A DNA stretch of 64,000 bases from an uncultured Candidatus Melainabacteria bacterium (lineage in GTDB: Bacteria > Cyanobacteriota > Vampirovibrionia > Gastranaerophilales > Gastranaerophilaceae). The notes under the pieces are model-generated. The model saw nothing but the letters and a program-made list of their open reading frames with translations, did not search any database and was not told the origin of the DNA. Both the position numbers and the translations under genes were made by a program. Positions 52,552 through 61,886 of the stretch are shown piece by piece. Numbering within the stretch: the first letter of the stretch is position 1; each line of letters opens with the position of its first letter. The DNA lies in contig CAKVLL010000005.1 in NCBI GenBank assembly GCA_934757255.1, forward strand, positions 33,589 through 97,588, written 5' to 3'.

Positions 52552-53154
52552 CTACTGAATAATAAATTGTCCGAAACTTACTCTGATAACTTCTCTTTCG
52601 CCGCCTAAGATAGAATTAATATCGTTTGTAATTTGTTCTTTAGCAAGTTCTTTTCCTGCAGCAGTTGCAAGTTCTGTAGAAGTTTTGCTTGAAAGGTTTG
52701 TAATAACCGCATCACGAATAGCCGGTTTAAATTGGTTCATTTCTTTTTGAATGTTTTCCATAGGATCAACAGGTGCTGCTGCTTCTCCGTGACCACCATG
52801 CCCACCACTTTTTTCTTGAGTTGTATCAGGAAAGTCTGTATCTTTTTTTGTAACTTCTAAAGCTACGTTTACTTTCAAATATTTTTTTTGACTTTCGTCG
52901 CATAAGTTTAAGATGAAATCGCCTAAGTCAACAATAATACCTTTTTGAACTTCATCTTCATCTCCATTGTCATCTGCCAATTCTTCTTGCGAAGAAGGTA
53001 ATGAACTAATTTTTTGAGTAATAAGATTTTCCATTATCACATAGTTTACACCTGCAAAAACAATGAACATAATTACAATTGAAGCAAGTGTCATTATTAA
53101 AAATTTTGTTAAATCTTTTTGTTGTCCAGCATCTGCTTTTTCGTTTTCAGCCAT
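52552..53154 (-). CDS. fliL: Flagellar basal body-associated protein FliL
   Basis: FliL is a single-pass membrane protein that surrounds the stator and increases torque. A short cytoplasmic N-terminus is followed by one transmembrane helix (about 20-42), an acidic linker (QEELADDNGDEDE) and the conserved periplasmic strand VDLGDFILNLCDESQKKYLKVNVALEV. A His/Gly-rich insert (GGHGGHGEAAAP) is unusual. The end (NDINSILGGEREVIRVSFGQFIIQ) is the family signature. The ATG at 53154 is preferred over an upstream GTG because of GGAGA at a 6-nt distance. It opens the fliL-fliM-fliN unit; a TATAAT box lies about 25 nt upstream. Confidence 0.94.
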   Translation of the reverse strand: MAENEKADAGQQKDLTKFLIMTLASIVIMFIVFAGVNYVIMENLITQKISSLPSSQEELADDNGDEDEVQKGIIVDLGDFILNLCDESQKKYLKVNVALEVTKKDTDFPDTTQEKSGGHGGHGEAAAPVDPMENIQKEMNQFKPAIRDAVITNLSSKTSTELATAAGKELAKEQITNDINSILGGEREVIRVSFGQFIIQ

Positions 53155-53383
53155 ACAATTCTCCACTTATACTACATAACAACATTATAGCAGCTATAAA
53201 GATAATTTTACTACCATTATTTGGAGTATTATTTCCCTAAAATAACTCCACTTTTACTTTATTATAACAGCATTCCTAAAATTTGACAAAATAGAAGCGA
53301 CTTTTTAGCTTTATTCTACTCTATTCGTATGAGTTTTTTGAGTAGTTGCTAAAGATTCTAAAAATTTAGTCGATATAACTAGT

Positions 53384-53458
53384 ATGGAAAACCAAATGGT
53401 TTTTCATACCTCCTCCCCAAGTCTGGTAGCCGTTCTCTTGAAGAAACGGCTTTTTTTT
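53384..53458 (+). ncRNA. Putative small RNA with anti-Shine-Dalgarno C-rich region
   Basis: A plus-strand terminator (stem 53428-53434/53445-53451, then eight T) ends a stretch with no plus-strand gene. Upstream lie a TATAAC -10-like box (53374-53379), an 11-bp hairpin (53383-53393 with 53398-53408), and an unpaired CCTCCTCCCC (53409-53418) that is complementary to ribosome binding sites. The layout hairpin, C-rich bait, terminator matches C-rich trans-acting sRNAs in other bacteria. The predicted length is about 75 nt. On the minus strand the same segment reads as a strong SD plus a 13-codon frame, a less likely alternative. The rest of 53155-53383 shows nothing else. Confidence 0.5.
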
Positions 53459-54368
53459 ATGCTAATGCTCTGTAATTTTTCATTACTTCTCTAACATGAG
53501 TTGGAGTTTCGCCATTCTGTGGGATTCTACCATTTCGAACATTTCCTGGTCCTGCATTATAAGCAGCTACAGCTAATTCTTTGTTTCCATGATATATATC
53601 TAGCATTTTTCTTAGATATTTAACACCGGCTTCAATGTTTTGTTCTGGATCGTATAGATTTTTTGCACCCATTTCTCTTCCAGTAGCTGGCATCAGTTGC
53701 ATTAAACCGATTGCACCTGCGCCGGATTTGGCATTAGGATTAAATTCGGATTCCCGTTTCATAAGAGCTTTGACGAGCCTTGCTTCTACGTTATATTTGT
53801 TAGCATATTTTTTTATTAAACCATCATATTTTGTGGTCCACTTCCCTAGATTTGTATTATCTGTTGCCCCATTGTTTGTTGATTTACTAGAAGATTTGGT
53901 TTGTACTTCAACATCAGGTAATGATACTTTAGAGGATTTACCTGTTTTACGTGTAAAACTATCAATATTAGAATTTGCAATAATACTTGAATGCTGTGGT
54001 ATAATACTCTGCAGCGACTGACTATTCGAAATATTGTTATTAAATATACTCGATGTACCGACATTAACACTTGGCATAGGCATAGAAGCCATGCCGTTAT
54101 CATAGCTATAAAAATTATTAAATCCCCCAAACGGCGAGAAACCGCCGCCAAAAATGTTAAAGGTATTGAAACCGCCAAAGGATGGAAAACCTCCGAATAT
54201 ATTCCAATTATTCAGCCCTCCAAAACCGCCAAAATTCCCAAAACAGTTAAAATTGTTAAATCCTCCGAAACTGTTAAAAGGGTTAAAACAGCTAAACATC
54301 GGAGTGTTTCTCAACATTCCGAGCATAAATCCATTTGCTAAACTGTTCCAAAAATTAGTAGCGCTCAT
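53457..54368 (-). CDS. Lytic transglycosylase with Phe/Gly/Asn-rich N-terminal region
   Basis: A 303-residue protein with two parts. Residues about 28-87 are a low-complexity array of FGGF, FNNF and FGNF units, followed by a Ser/Asn-rich linker. Residues about 180-300 are an SLT lytic transglycosylase domain that would cleave peptidoglycan: catalytic Glu206 in ALMKRESEFN, the AGAIGLMQLMPATG motif, then NIEAGVKYLRKML and AVAAYNAGPGNV. There is no Sec signal peptide, so export must use another route, such as the flagellar machinery. It sits next to fliL-fliM-fliN, where a rod-associated muramidase (FlgJ-like role) would fit. The FG-rich region may mediate self-association. Confidence 0.9.
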   Translation of the reverse strand: MSATNFWNSLANGFMLGMLRNTPMFSCFNPFNSFGGFNNFNCFGNFGGFGGLNNWNIFGGFPSFGGFNTFNIFGGGFSPFGGFNNFYSYDNGMASMPMPSVNVGTSSIFNNNISNSQSLQSIIPQHSSIIANSNIDSFTRKTGKSSKVSLPDVEVQTKSSSKSTNNGATDNTNLGKWTTKYDGLIKKYANKYNVEARLVKALMKRESEFNPNAKSGAGAIGLMQLMPATGREMGAKNLYDPEQNIEAGVKYLRKMLDIYHGNKELAVAAYNAGPGNVRNGRIPQNGETPTHVREVMKNYRALA

Positions 54369-54451
54369 AATATCCCTAGGTTCCCTATATATTCATAAAG
54401 TCATGTTTTGTTAAATAATTGCCTTTTTGTAAAGAAAAAGTTACATTTGAA

Positions 54452-54604
54452 GGTAATAAGGGAATAAGGTAATAAGGGAATAAGGTAATAAGGGAATAAG
54501 AGGTATCAAATTTTTCATTTATATATTGTGTATAATTAACGCATTTATTCAAAAACATTTCTTAAATCCCTTATTCCCTTATTACCCTATTCCCTTATTC
54601 CCTT
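54452..54604. repeat. Octamer inverted-repeat element, copy D
   Basis: The longest left arm in the window: six alternating octamers (GGTAATAA/GGGAATAA, 54452-54499) plus GAGG, an AT-rich core and a right arm at 54567-54604. The outer junctions TTTGAAGG and CCTTCAAA are exact inverted repeats, giving the element clear ends. Confidence 0.82.
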
Positions 54605-54612
54605 CAAATAGT

Positions 54613-54641
54613 TTGCTTCTACAAACCAATTACGCTATAAT
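54613..54641 (+). promoter_or_regulatory. Sigma-70-type promoter of ftsH
   Basis: TTGCTT (54613-54618), a 17-bp spacer, TATAAT (54636-54641); transcription would start near 54648, giving a leader of about 85 nt. The promoter begins right after repeat element D. Confidence 0.7.
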
Positions 54642-54661
54642 AACAATATTAAATCCATGGT

Positions 54662-54707
54662 GTGGGAAAAGAACCGTAGGGTGGGAAAAGCTTAAGCGGT
54701 TCCCACC
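54662..54707 (+). promoter_or_regulatory. Leader with two mutually exclusive hairpins before ftsH
   Basis: Segment C (CGGTTCCCACC, 54697-54707) can pair either with A (GTGGG...AACCG, 54662-54676) or with B (GGTGGGAA, 54680-54687). A and B share GTGGGAAAAG. Neither hairpin is followed by a T-tract, so control of translation or stability, perhaps by temperature, is more likely than attenuation. The GAGGGAG ribosome site lies 18 nt downstream. Confidence 0.45.
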
Positions 54708-54733
54708 AAAAACTGAAACAACGAGGGAGAAAT

Positions 54734-56605
54734 ATGAATAAAAATCAATCAGTTGGCATGTACGTTATTCTTGGGATTATGATTTTAGCATTTATTTCAA
54801 TGCTGTTTTCTGGTCCTACTTCTAGTACAGAAGAGCTTTCATATACAAACTTTTTACAGAAAGTTGAAAATAAAGAAATTAAAAGCGTTGATATGGGAAA
54901 AGACATGCTGATTGCTCTACCTGTAAAACAACCTGAAGCAAAGAAAAGTGTATCAAATCCGATTTATGGTGATGTAAGACCTCCAAAACTTCAGTATAAA
55001 GTTGTTCTTCCCGAAAATTCAGATGTATTAAACAAATTAGAAAATAATAATGTTGAAATTAGCGCAAAGAAGGCTGATTCAGGTTCCGCATTCGGCTTAG
55101 GCTCTTCTTTAATAACTATTTTGCTAGTTTTAGGTTTTATTATGTTGATTATCAAATCTATTCAGGCAGGTGGCGCGCAAGCGATGTCATTTGGTAAAAG
55201 CAGAGCAAAAATGCTTATGGATAGCAAAGTTAAGACAACATTTAAAGATGTTGCCGGTATTGATGAAGAAAGAAAAGAACTTGAAGAAATTGTCGATTTC
55301 TTGAAACATTCAGATAAATACGTTAAATTAGGCGCAAAAATTCCTAAAGGCGTTCTTCTTGTAGGTTCTCCAGGTACAGGTAAAACTCTTATGGCGAAAG
55401 CTGTAGCAGGTGAAGCAGGAGTTCCGTTCTTTTCAATCAGCGGTTCAGATTTCGTTGAAATGTTTGTTGGTGTTGGTGCTTCTCGTGTTAGAGATTTGTT
55501 TGAACAAGCAAAAAAACATCAACCTTGTATCGTGTTTATTGATGAAATTGATGCCGTTGGTCGCCAAAGAGGTGCCGGCATGGGTGGCGGACACGATGAA
55601 AGAGAACAAACTCTTAACCAATTGCTTGTTGAAATGGACGGTTTTGACGAAAACACTAATATAATTATCTTGGCTGCGACAAACAGACCTGATATTTTGG
55701 ATAACGCACTTCTTAGACCCGGTAGATTTGACAGACAAATTGTTATTAATAAACCGGACGTTTTAGGTAGAGAACAAATTTTAAATGTTCACGCAAAAAA
55801 CAAACCTTTATCAAAAGAAGTAGACTTAAAAACGCTTGCTAAGCGTACTCCAGGGTTTACAGGTGCAGACCTGTCAAACTTATTGAACGAAGCCGCACTT
55901 CTTGCAGCACGTCATGATAAGTCAGAAATTGAAATGCCTGATTTAGAAGAAGCAATTGATAAAGTTATGGCAGGACCTGAAAAGAAAAGCAGAATTATTT
56001 CTGACGAAGAAAAAGAAAATACAGCTTACCATGAAGTTGGTCACGCACTTCTTGCAAAATTGCTTAAGGATTGTGACCCGTTGCATAAAGTTTCAATTAT
56101 CCCTCGCGGTATGGCTTTGGGTATTACGCTTACTTTACCTGAAAAAGATCATTTGACTATGCGCAAAAATCAATTGTTAGATAGAATTGCGATGATTCTT
56201 GGCGGACGTGTTGCAGAAGAATTAATTTATGGCAAAGATAATATTACAACAGGCGCTTCAAACGATTTAGAAAAAGTTTCAAGTTTAGCTAGAAGCATGG
56301 TTACAACTTACGGTATGAGCGAAAAAATGGGTAATTTAGCTTATGGTAAAGACCAAGAACATATTTTTATGGGCAGAAATTTTGGTAACACAAGAGATTT
56401 TTCAGAAGAAATTGCTGCTGATATTGACAAGGAAGTTAAGAAAATTGTTGATGCTCAGTATGAACACGCAAAAAATCTTTTGAGCGAAAACAGAGATATG
56501 TTGGAATACATCGCTCACAATTTGCTTGAAAAAGAAACTTTGGATGAAAAAGAATTTGAAGCGTTGATGAATGAAGTTAAAGAGAAAAGAGAAAGTGAAT
56601 TTTAA
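54734..56605 (+). CDS. ftsH: ATP-dependent zinc metalloprotease FtsH
   Basis: FtsH degrades membrane and regulatory proteins. Two transmembrane helices (about 8-25 and 120-140) bracket a periplasmic domain. The AAA domain has Walker A GSPGTGKT, Walker [12 protein letters not shown], the pore motif [12 protein letters not shown] and the SRH region [21 protein letters not shown]. The zinc protease motif is HEVGH. Length (623 aa) is standard. A GAGGGAG site lies before the ATG, downstream of a structured leader. An octamer element separates it from the next gene. Confidence 0.97.
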   Translation: MNKNQSVGMYVILGIMILAFISMLFSGPTSSTEELSYTNFLQKVENKEIKSVDMGKDMLIALPVKQPEAKKSVSNPIYGDVRPPKLQYKVVLPENSDVLNKLENNNVEISAKKADSGSAFGLGSSLITILLVLGFIMLIIKSIQAGGAQAMSFGKSRAKMLMDSKVKTTFKDVAGIDEERKELEEIVDFLKHSDKYVKLGAKIPKGVLLVGSPGTGKTLMAKAVAGEAGVPFFSISGSDFVEMFVGVGASRVRDLFEQAKKHQPCIVFIDEIDAVGRQRGAGMGGGHDEREQTLNQLLVEMDGFDENTNIIILAATNRPDILDNALLRPGRFDRQIVINKPDVLGREQILNVHAKNKPLSKEVDLKTLAKRTPGFTGADLSNLLNEAALLAARHDKSEIEMPDLEEAIDKVMAGPEKKSRIISDEEKENTAYHEVGHALLAKLLKDCDPLHKVSIIPRGMALGITLTLPEKDHLTMRKNQLLDRIAMILGGRVAEELIYGKDNITTGASNDLEKVSSLARSMVTTYGMSEKMGNLAYGKDQEHIFMGRNFGNTRDFSEEIAADIDKEVKKIVDAQYEHAKNLLSENRDMLEYIAHNLLEKETLDEKEFEALMNEVKEKRESEF

Positions 56606-56612
56606 ACAGTAA

Positions 56613-56748
56613 GGGAATAAGGTAATAGGGCAATAAGGGAATAAGAGGTTTTAAATTTATTTTTCTATATTGCGCTATATAAACAAATTATTAATGCAAA
56701 ATAATCTAAAATCTCTTATTCCCTCATTACCTTATTCCCCTATTACCT
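56613..56748. repeat. Octamer inverted-repeat element, copy E
   Basis: Left arm of four octamers (56613-56644: GGGAATAA, GGTAATAG, GGCAATAA, GGGAATAA, then GAGG), AT-rich core, right arm 56712-56748. It lies between ftsH and the 56773 gene. Confidence 0.8.
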
Positions 56749-56772
56749 TTAAATAAACGAAAGGATTAAGAA

Positions 56773-57276
56773 ATGGACAGAGAAGAGCTAATATTTAACG
56801 AATATAAAACATACTGTGAACAAAAAGAGAATTTTATCGACAGAAACTTTAGAACAAATAAATTCTATATGACAGCTGTTGTAGTTTTGATTTTTGCAAT
56901 GATTTATACAGGTAATGTTGTTTTCTTGAACAAAATCAGTGCAACTTTGGTGTTCGCATTGTTCGGAATTTCAGTAAGCGCTTTGTGGTGGATGAACGTT
57001 GATTCATACAACATTTTAATTAAAATCAAATATGCTAACGTTATTGAAAAAATCGAAGAAAAATTCCCTGTAAAACCTTTTACTGATGAATATAAAGGAA
57101 TTGAAGAGTTCAGAAACAATAAAGTGTTTATGTTTTCTGATATTCAAAAATTAATCGCAGCAGTCGCAGCGCTGTTTTTCTTTGCAGTATGCGTAAGCGA
57201 AATTTCACCAATTGTGATTAAGTTGTTTGCTAAGGCAATTGATGCGGTGATGAAGTTTAAGAGTTGCGGAATTTAG
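56773..57276 (+). CDS. Small membrane protein of unknown function
   Basis: A 167-residue protein with three predicted hydrophobic helices (about 33-50, 56-75 and 125-150) and a helical charged middle (IKYANVIEKIEEKFPV). The N-terminus NEYKTYCEQKENFIDRNFRTNKFY and the WWMNVDSYN motif after helix 2 resemble the small RipA-like membrane family, from memory and not firmly. The start has AAAGGA upstream. No function can be assigned; it is separated from ftsH by a repeat element rather than sharing a clear operon. Confidence 0.72.
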   Translation: MDREELIFNEYKTYCEQKENFIDRNFRTNKFYMTAVVVLIFAMIYTGNVVFLNKISATLVFALFGISVSALWWMNVDSYNILIKIKYANVIEKIEEKFPVKPFTDEYKGIEEFRNNKVFMFSDIQKLIAAVAALFFFAVCVSEISPIVIKLFAKAIDAVMKFKSCGI

Positions 57277-57333
57277 ATTTAATTTAGTATTAAAAGAGTG
57301 AATAAGTTTATTTTAAAGAGGTCAATATTTAAC

Positions 57334-59625
57334 TTATTCACTTGTTTCTTCTGTTTCCATTGCTTTTTTATAAGAACAAGTTCTGCTTGAGCAAACTTCA
57401 AAAACGCCGTTTTTAGTGTTTTTCTTTAACAACAGTTCGCCACATTCAGGACATTTATTGCCTGTCGGTTCGTCCCATAAAGCGTAAGTACAATCAGGAT
57501 ATCTGTTACAACCAAAGAAAATTTTGCCGTATTTAGATTTTTTTTCAACAATCATCCCTTCGCCGCATTTTGGACATTTAACTCCGGTTGAGCGGATGTA
57601 TTTCTTACGGTTTCCGCATTCTTTGCATTCTAAATATTTTCCATAAGGACCGATTTTCATAACCATTGCACCACCGCATTTTTCGCATTTCTCATCAACG
57701 GTTTGAGATTCACCGTCTTTATTGGCATCATCCAGTTCCATGCTGTTATTTAATGAAATGATTGTCTTGCATTCCGGATAACCTGAACAACCTAAAAATT
57801 GTGTTCCAAAACGGCTGGTTTTAACCAACATAACTTTTCCGCAATTCGGACATTTTTTATCACTTTCAATATTAACTCTTTGCGCGGTTTTCATTACAGA
57901 ATTAACAACTTCCATAAACGGAGAATAAAATTCTTTCAGAACAACATTCCAAACCGCTTTCTTTTCAGCGATTTCGTCCAGTTTTTCTTCCATGCCGGCA
58001 GTAAATTTATAGTCCATAATATCTGCAAACTGCTCTACCAATTGTTTACAAACTGTCCTGCCTAAAAGAGTTGGAACTAGAGCTTTGTCGCGTTTTTCAA
58101 CATATTTACGAGTCTGAATAACTGTAATAATCGTAGCATAAGTAGACGGACGACCAATTCCGTGTTCTTCTAACGCTTTAACCAATGAAGCTTCATTATA
58201 TCTTGGAGGTGGTTGCGTAAAGTGCTGTTTCGGATTAATTTCCTTACACTTAACTTTGTCATCTTTTTCCAAATCAGGAATTTTTGCATCCGCATCTTTT
58301 TCGTCTTCTTCTGCGTCATTATATAACTTCAAGAAACCATCAAACAAAATTTTGCTTGTACCGGCTTTTAAGTTGTAATCGCCTGCTTTAATATCAATTG
58401 TTTTGTTTGCAATTTCAGCCGGTGCCATTTGAGAAGACATAAATTTTTCCCAAATCAGTTTATAAAGTTTGTATTGGTCCGGCGCAAGATACTGCTTGAT
58501 ACTTTCCGGTGTTCTTTCAGGATAAGAAGGTCGAATAGCTTCGTGGGCGTCTTGTACGTTTTGTTTACCTTTTACGTAAACATTTGTTGTCGGCGGATAA
58601 TATTTTTCACCATAGTTTTCTGTGATAAATTTTTTCGCCATTTCATGCGCATCATCAGAAATACGTACACTATCGGTTCTCATATAGGTAATTAAACCAA
58701 CCGGAGTGCCATCAATTTCGATACCTTCATAAAGTTTTTGGGCAACCTGCATTGTTTTAGAAACGCCGAAACCGAGTTTTGAACTCGCTGCACGCTGTAA
58801 AGTTGATGTAATAAACGGTGCCGTCGGTTTTCTTTTTGTTTCTTTCTTTGTAACCTTATCAACAACAAATTCTGTTTCAGGATTAAGCAAAAATTCTTTA
58901 ATCTTGTTTGCTTCTTCTTCGTTATTAATCTCGATTTTCTTGTTCTTGTATTTATTAACTTCCGCTTCAAAAAGCTTACCGTCTTTATCCATTATCGTAT
59001 GAATTGACCAATATTCTTTTGGCACAAATGCTTCAATTTCTTCTTCTCTTTCGCAAATCATACGAAGCGCTACTGATTGTACACGACCGGCTGATAAGTG
59101 ATAATTTCCTAATTGTTTCCACAAAACAGGCGATAATTTGTAACCCACAAGCTTATCCAAAATTTGTCTTGTTTGTTGCGCTTTTACTTTGTCCATATCA
59201 ATTTGGCGCGAATGTTCTACGGCATATTTTACAGCTTTTGGAGTAATTTCGTTAAACTCTATCCTAAAAACTTTATCATCAGGAACTTGCAAAAGCTCTC
59301 TAACGTGCCACGCAATAGCTTCTCCCTCGCGGTCAGGGTCGGATGCAAGATAAATTTTGTCAGAACGTTTTGCAAGGTCGTTTAATTTTGTAACAACTTT
59401 TTTCTTTTCCGGAATAATAACGTAAGTCGGTTTAAAATCATGCTCAACATCAAATCCAAGCGTATTGTCCGGCAAATTCCTTACATGTCCGAAACTCGCC
59501 TCAATTTGGTAACTGTCACCTAAAATCTTTTTGATGGTTTTAGATTTTGCAGGAGATTCGACTATTACTAAAGCCTTCTCCTTTTTTGATTTAGTAGTTT
59601 TCTTTTCTGCTACTGCCGCTGTCAT
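57334..59625 (-). CDS. topA: DNA topoisomerase I
   Basis: TopA relaxes negative supercoils. The Toprim domain has ALVIVESPAKSKTIKKIL and YLASDPDREGEAIAWH. The active-site tyrosine lies in GLITYMRTDSVRIS, and the domain with GRPSTYATIITVIQTRKYV follows. The C-terminus carries four zinc-ribbon repeats with paired CxxC (KCPNCGKVM, EKCEKCGGAM, KCPKCGEGM, KCPECGELL). Length of 763 residues is normal. A Lys-rich N-terminal extension (AVAEKKTTKSKKEK) precedes the core. It overlaps dprA by 4 nt and is translated after it. Confidence 0.97.
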   Translation of the reverse strand: MTAAVAEKKTTKSKKEKALVIVESPAKSKTIKKILGDSYQIEASFGHVRNLPDNTLGFDVEHDFKPTYVIIPEKKKVVTKLNDLAKRSDKIYLASDPDREGEAIAWHVRELLQVPDDKVFRIEFNEITPKAVKYAVEHSRQIDMDKVKAQQTRQILDKLVGYKLSPVLWKQLGNYHLSAGRVQSVALRMICEREEEIEAFVPKEYWSIHTIMDKDGKLFEAEVNKYKNKKIEINNEEEANKIKEFLLNPETEFVVDKVTKKETKRKPTAPFITSTLQRAASSKLGFGVSKTMQVAQKLYEGIEIDGTPVGLITYMRTDSVRISDDAHEMAKKFITENYGEKYYPPTTNVYVKGKQNVQDAHEAIRPSYPERTPESIKQYLAPDQYKLYKLIWEKFMSSQMAPAEIANKTIDIKAGDYNLKAGTSKILFDGFLKLYNDAEEDEKDADAKIPDLEKDDKVKCKEINPKQHFTQPPPRYNEASLVKALEEHGIGRPSTYATIITVIQTRKYVEKRDKALVPTLLGRTVCKQLVEQFADIMDYKFTAGMEEKLDEIAEKKAVWNVVLKEFYSPFMEVVNSVMKTAQRVNIESDKKCPNCGKVMLVKTSRFGTQFLGCSGYPECKTIISLNNSMELDDANKDGESQTVDEKCEKCGGAMVMKIGPYGKYLECKECGNRKKYIRSTGVKCPKCGEGMIVEKKSKYGKIFFGCNRYPDCTYALWDEPTGNKCPECGELLLKKNTKNGVFEVCSSRTCSYKKAMETEETSE

Positions 59626-60707
59626 GCTCTTTTATACCTATCTCCGTCTATATGTTCCACCAAACTCTTCATCTCCATAACTGTTAATAAAGATAAAAGT
59701 TCATCAGTTTCAAGCTTTGTTTCGGTTTGAATTTCATCAAAACCTTTTGGCTCAATTCCTATTATATCAAAAATTATTTTTTCTTGCGGATTCAAAGACA
59801 AATCAATTTTCTTCGTGGGTTCTGTCTTTTGAATTTCCCAATTTAGCGCGTTTAAAATATCATTTCCGCAAGTCACAATTGAAGCACCGTCTTTAATTAA
59901 TTTATAAATCCCTTCTGTATTTACATTATTAATCGCCCCAGGGATGCACATCAATTCGCGTCCTTGCTCTAAAGTTAAATTAGCAGAAATTAAAGCACCA
60001 CTTTTTAGAGCAGCTTCTCCGACTACTGTTCCGTAAGAAAGGCCTGTTACAATTCTGTTTCTTTGTGGAAAACGAAATTTTAAAGGCTGAAATGTCGGAT
60101 AATATTCACTTATTACAACACCTGCACCATTTTCAATTTTTTCGTAAAGATGCTTGTTTGACTCGGGATAAGTATAATCAAACCCACTTGCAATAACACC
60201 AATTGTTTTAAGGTTGTTGGCTATTGCGCTTTCGTGAGAAACTGCATCAATTCCGGAGGCTAAACCTGAAACAATACAAACATCTGTATTTTTTAAATCT
60301 GAAATCACACGCTTTACGCCATCTCTTCCACTCATACTTGCTCTTCTTGAACCGACAAACGCAACTGTTCTATCCAAATTGCAAGCTGAAAAATCGCCTT
60401 TGTAGAATATGGTCATAGGTGGATTTGAAATTTGTGACAACATATAAGGATAATCAGTTGAATCAAATGTAATAAATTTAATTCCGCGTTTCAATACGTC
60501 TTCTAAAGCTTTATCGGGATTAATATCTTTTTTCTTCTCGATAAAATTTTTAGCTTTTCTTACGCTCAATTCTTCAATCTGCTCAAGGTCTTTAAGTTCA
60601 GCTTTAAAGGCTGTTTCAATGTCGCCAAAATAGTTGTACAACCTTTGGATAAAAGTTGAATCAAGTTGTTCTATCGCAGAAAACGCTATCCAATATTTGT
60701 CGTTCAT
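59622..60707 (-). CDS. dprA: DNA processing protein DprA
   Basis: DprA loads RecA on incoming single-stranded DNA during natural transformation. A helical N-terminal SAM-like region (about 1-75, with a helix-hairpin-helix feel) precedes the Rossmann core: TVAFVGSRRAS, VSGLASGIDAVSHE, GFDYTYPESNKHLYE, FRFPQRNRIV, GALISANLTLEQGRELMCIPG. The C-terminal winged helix (about 295-361) is of the DML1-like type. Length (361 aa) is standard. It is the first gene of the dprA-topA unit, a common pairing. Its presence means competence is possible. Confidence 0.95.
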   Translation of the reverse strand: MNDKYWIAFSAIEQLDSTFIQRLYNYFGDIETAFKAELKDLEQIEELSVRKAKNFIEKKKDINPDKALEDVLKRGIKFITFDSTDYPYMLSQISNPPMTIFYKGDFSACNLDRTVAFVGSRRASMSGRDGVKRVISDLKNTDVCIVSGLASGIDAVSHESAIANNLKTIGVIASGFDYTYPESNKHLYEKIENGAGVVISEYYPTFQPLKFRFPQRNRIVTGLSYGTVVGEAALKSGALISANLTLEQGRELMCIPGAINNVNTEGIYKLIKDGASIVTCGNDILNALNWEIQKTEPTKKIDLSLNPQEKIIFDIIGIEPKGFDEIQTETKLETDELLSLLTVMEMKSLVEHIDGDRYKRA

Positions 60708-60851
60708 TACTTGATTTTAGCACGAAAATCTTCGGTGTAAAATTTCAAAATTATAAGAATTTTGTGTATATTTTGCTTATGGTATAATGAAATTAGATAA
60801 TGGCAAATTACGTCATTTAATATACTTAAGTACAAGGGGAGTATGACAAAT

Positions 60852-61862
60852 ATGGGAAATAATACAATTCCACTAAGAATTGCAGGCGTTGGATATAGCG
60901 TGCCTGAAACAATTATCACAAACGATGATTTAACAAAATTATATGATACATCTGACGAATGGATTTATACAAGAACCGGAATTAAAGAAAGACGTCTTGT
61001 TTCTGGTAATGAAGATGCAATAGATTTAGGTGTAGAAGCTTCAAAAAGAGCTATTGCAAAATCAGGTATTAACGTGGATGAAATTGATATGGTTATTGCA
61101 GCAACTTCTGCACCACCTCAATTATACCCTGCATTAGCTTGTCAAGTTCAAGCAAGATTAGAAATTCCTAATCATGTTCCTGCTTTTGATATTACAGCGG
61201 CTTGTTCAGGCTTAATTTATGCTTTAAGCATGGCAAAAGCTTATATTGGAAGCGGCATGTACAAAACCATTTTAATCGTTGCAACAGATAATAACTCAAG
61301 ACTTTTGGATTGGGAAGATCGTTCAACTTCAATTTTGTTCGGTGACGGCGCGGGTGCTATGGTTGTAACTCAAGCAGAAGACGGTATTGATGATATTATT
61401 GCTATTGATATCAAAGCTGATGGTTCTTTAGGTTCTTTGATTGAATTACCGTTTGCAGGCAAAAATTGTCCGCTTGTAGAACCTTGCGATGAAGTTAAAC
61501 AAGGTATTGTGATGAACGGTAAAGAAGTTTACAAGTTTGTTGCAAGAGTTCTTCCTCAATATGTAGAAGAAATGATTGCGAATGCTGGCATGAAAGCTGA
61601 AGATATTGATTATTTGATACCTCACCAAGCAAATTTAAGAATTATCCACGCTGTTCAAGAAAGATTGGGTTATTCAGAAGAAAAAGTTGTTACTAATATT
61701 AAATATTATGGTAACACTTCAGCAGCTTCAATTCCTCTTGCAATGGCAGAAAGCGTAGAACAAGGAAAAGTTAAATTAGGCTCAACTGCAATCCTTTGCG
61801 GTTTCGGTGCCGGCATGACTTGGGGCGGCGCAATTGTGAGATTGAGAGAAGGAATATGTTAG
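60852..61862 (+). CDS. fabH: 3-oxoacyl-[ACP] synthase III
   Basis: FabH condenses acetyl-CoA with malonyl-ACP to start fatty acids. The catalytic triad is present: Cys118 in ITAACSGLIYAL, the histidine in LIPHQANLRI and the asparagine in YGNTSAASIPLA. The ATG at 60852 (MGNNTIPLR) is preferred because GGGGAG lies 10 nt upstream; the ATG at 60843 is only 1-2 nt from that site. The product is 336 residues. It heads the fab genes, but a GIY-YIG element (61887-62308) separates it from fabD. A TATAAT box is near 60784. Confidence 0.95.
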   Translation: MGNNTIPLRIAGVGYSVPETIITNDDLTKLYDTSDEWIYTRTGIKERRLVSGNEDAIDLGVEASKRAIAKSGINVDEIDMVIAATSAPPQLYPALACQVQARLEIPNHVPAFDITAACSGLIYALSMAKAYIGSGMYKTILIVATDNNSRLLDWEDRSTSILFGDGAGAMVVTQAEDGIDDIIAIDIKADGSLGSLIELPFAGKNCPLVEPCDEVKQGIVMNGKEVYKFVARVLPQYVEEMIANAGMKAEDIDYLIPHQANLRIIHAVQERLGYSEEKVVTNIKYYGNTSAASIPLAMAESVEQGKVKLGSTAILCGFGAGMTWGGAIVRLREGIC

Positions 61863-61886
61863 GAACGTAAGTTCTTTAGCATGGGT

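Noticed and set aside
54452..54604. CRISPR array
   Set aside because: The repeat units are 8 bp, directly adjacent without spacers, and arranged as inverted arms. No cas gene is in the window.
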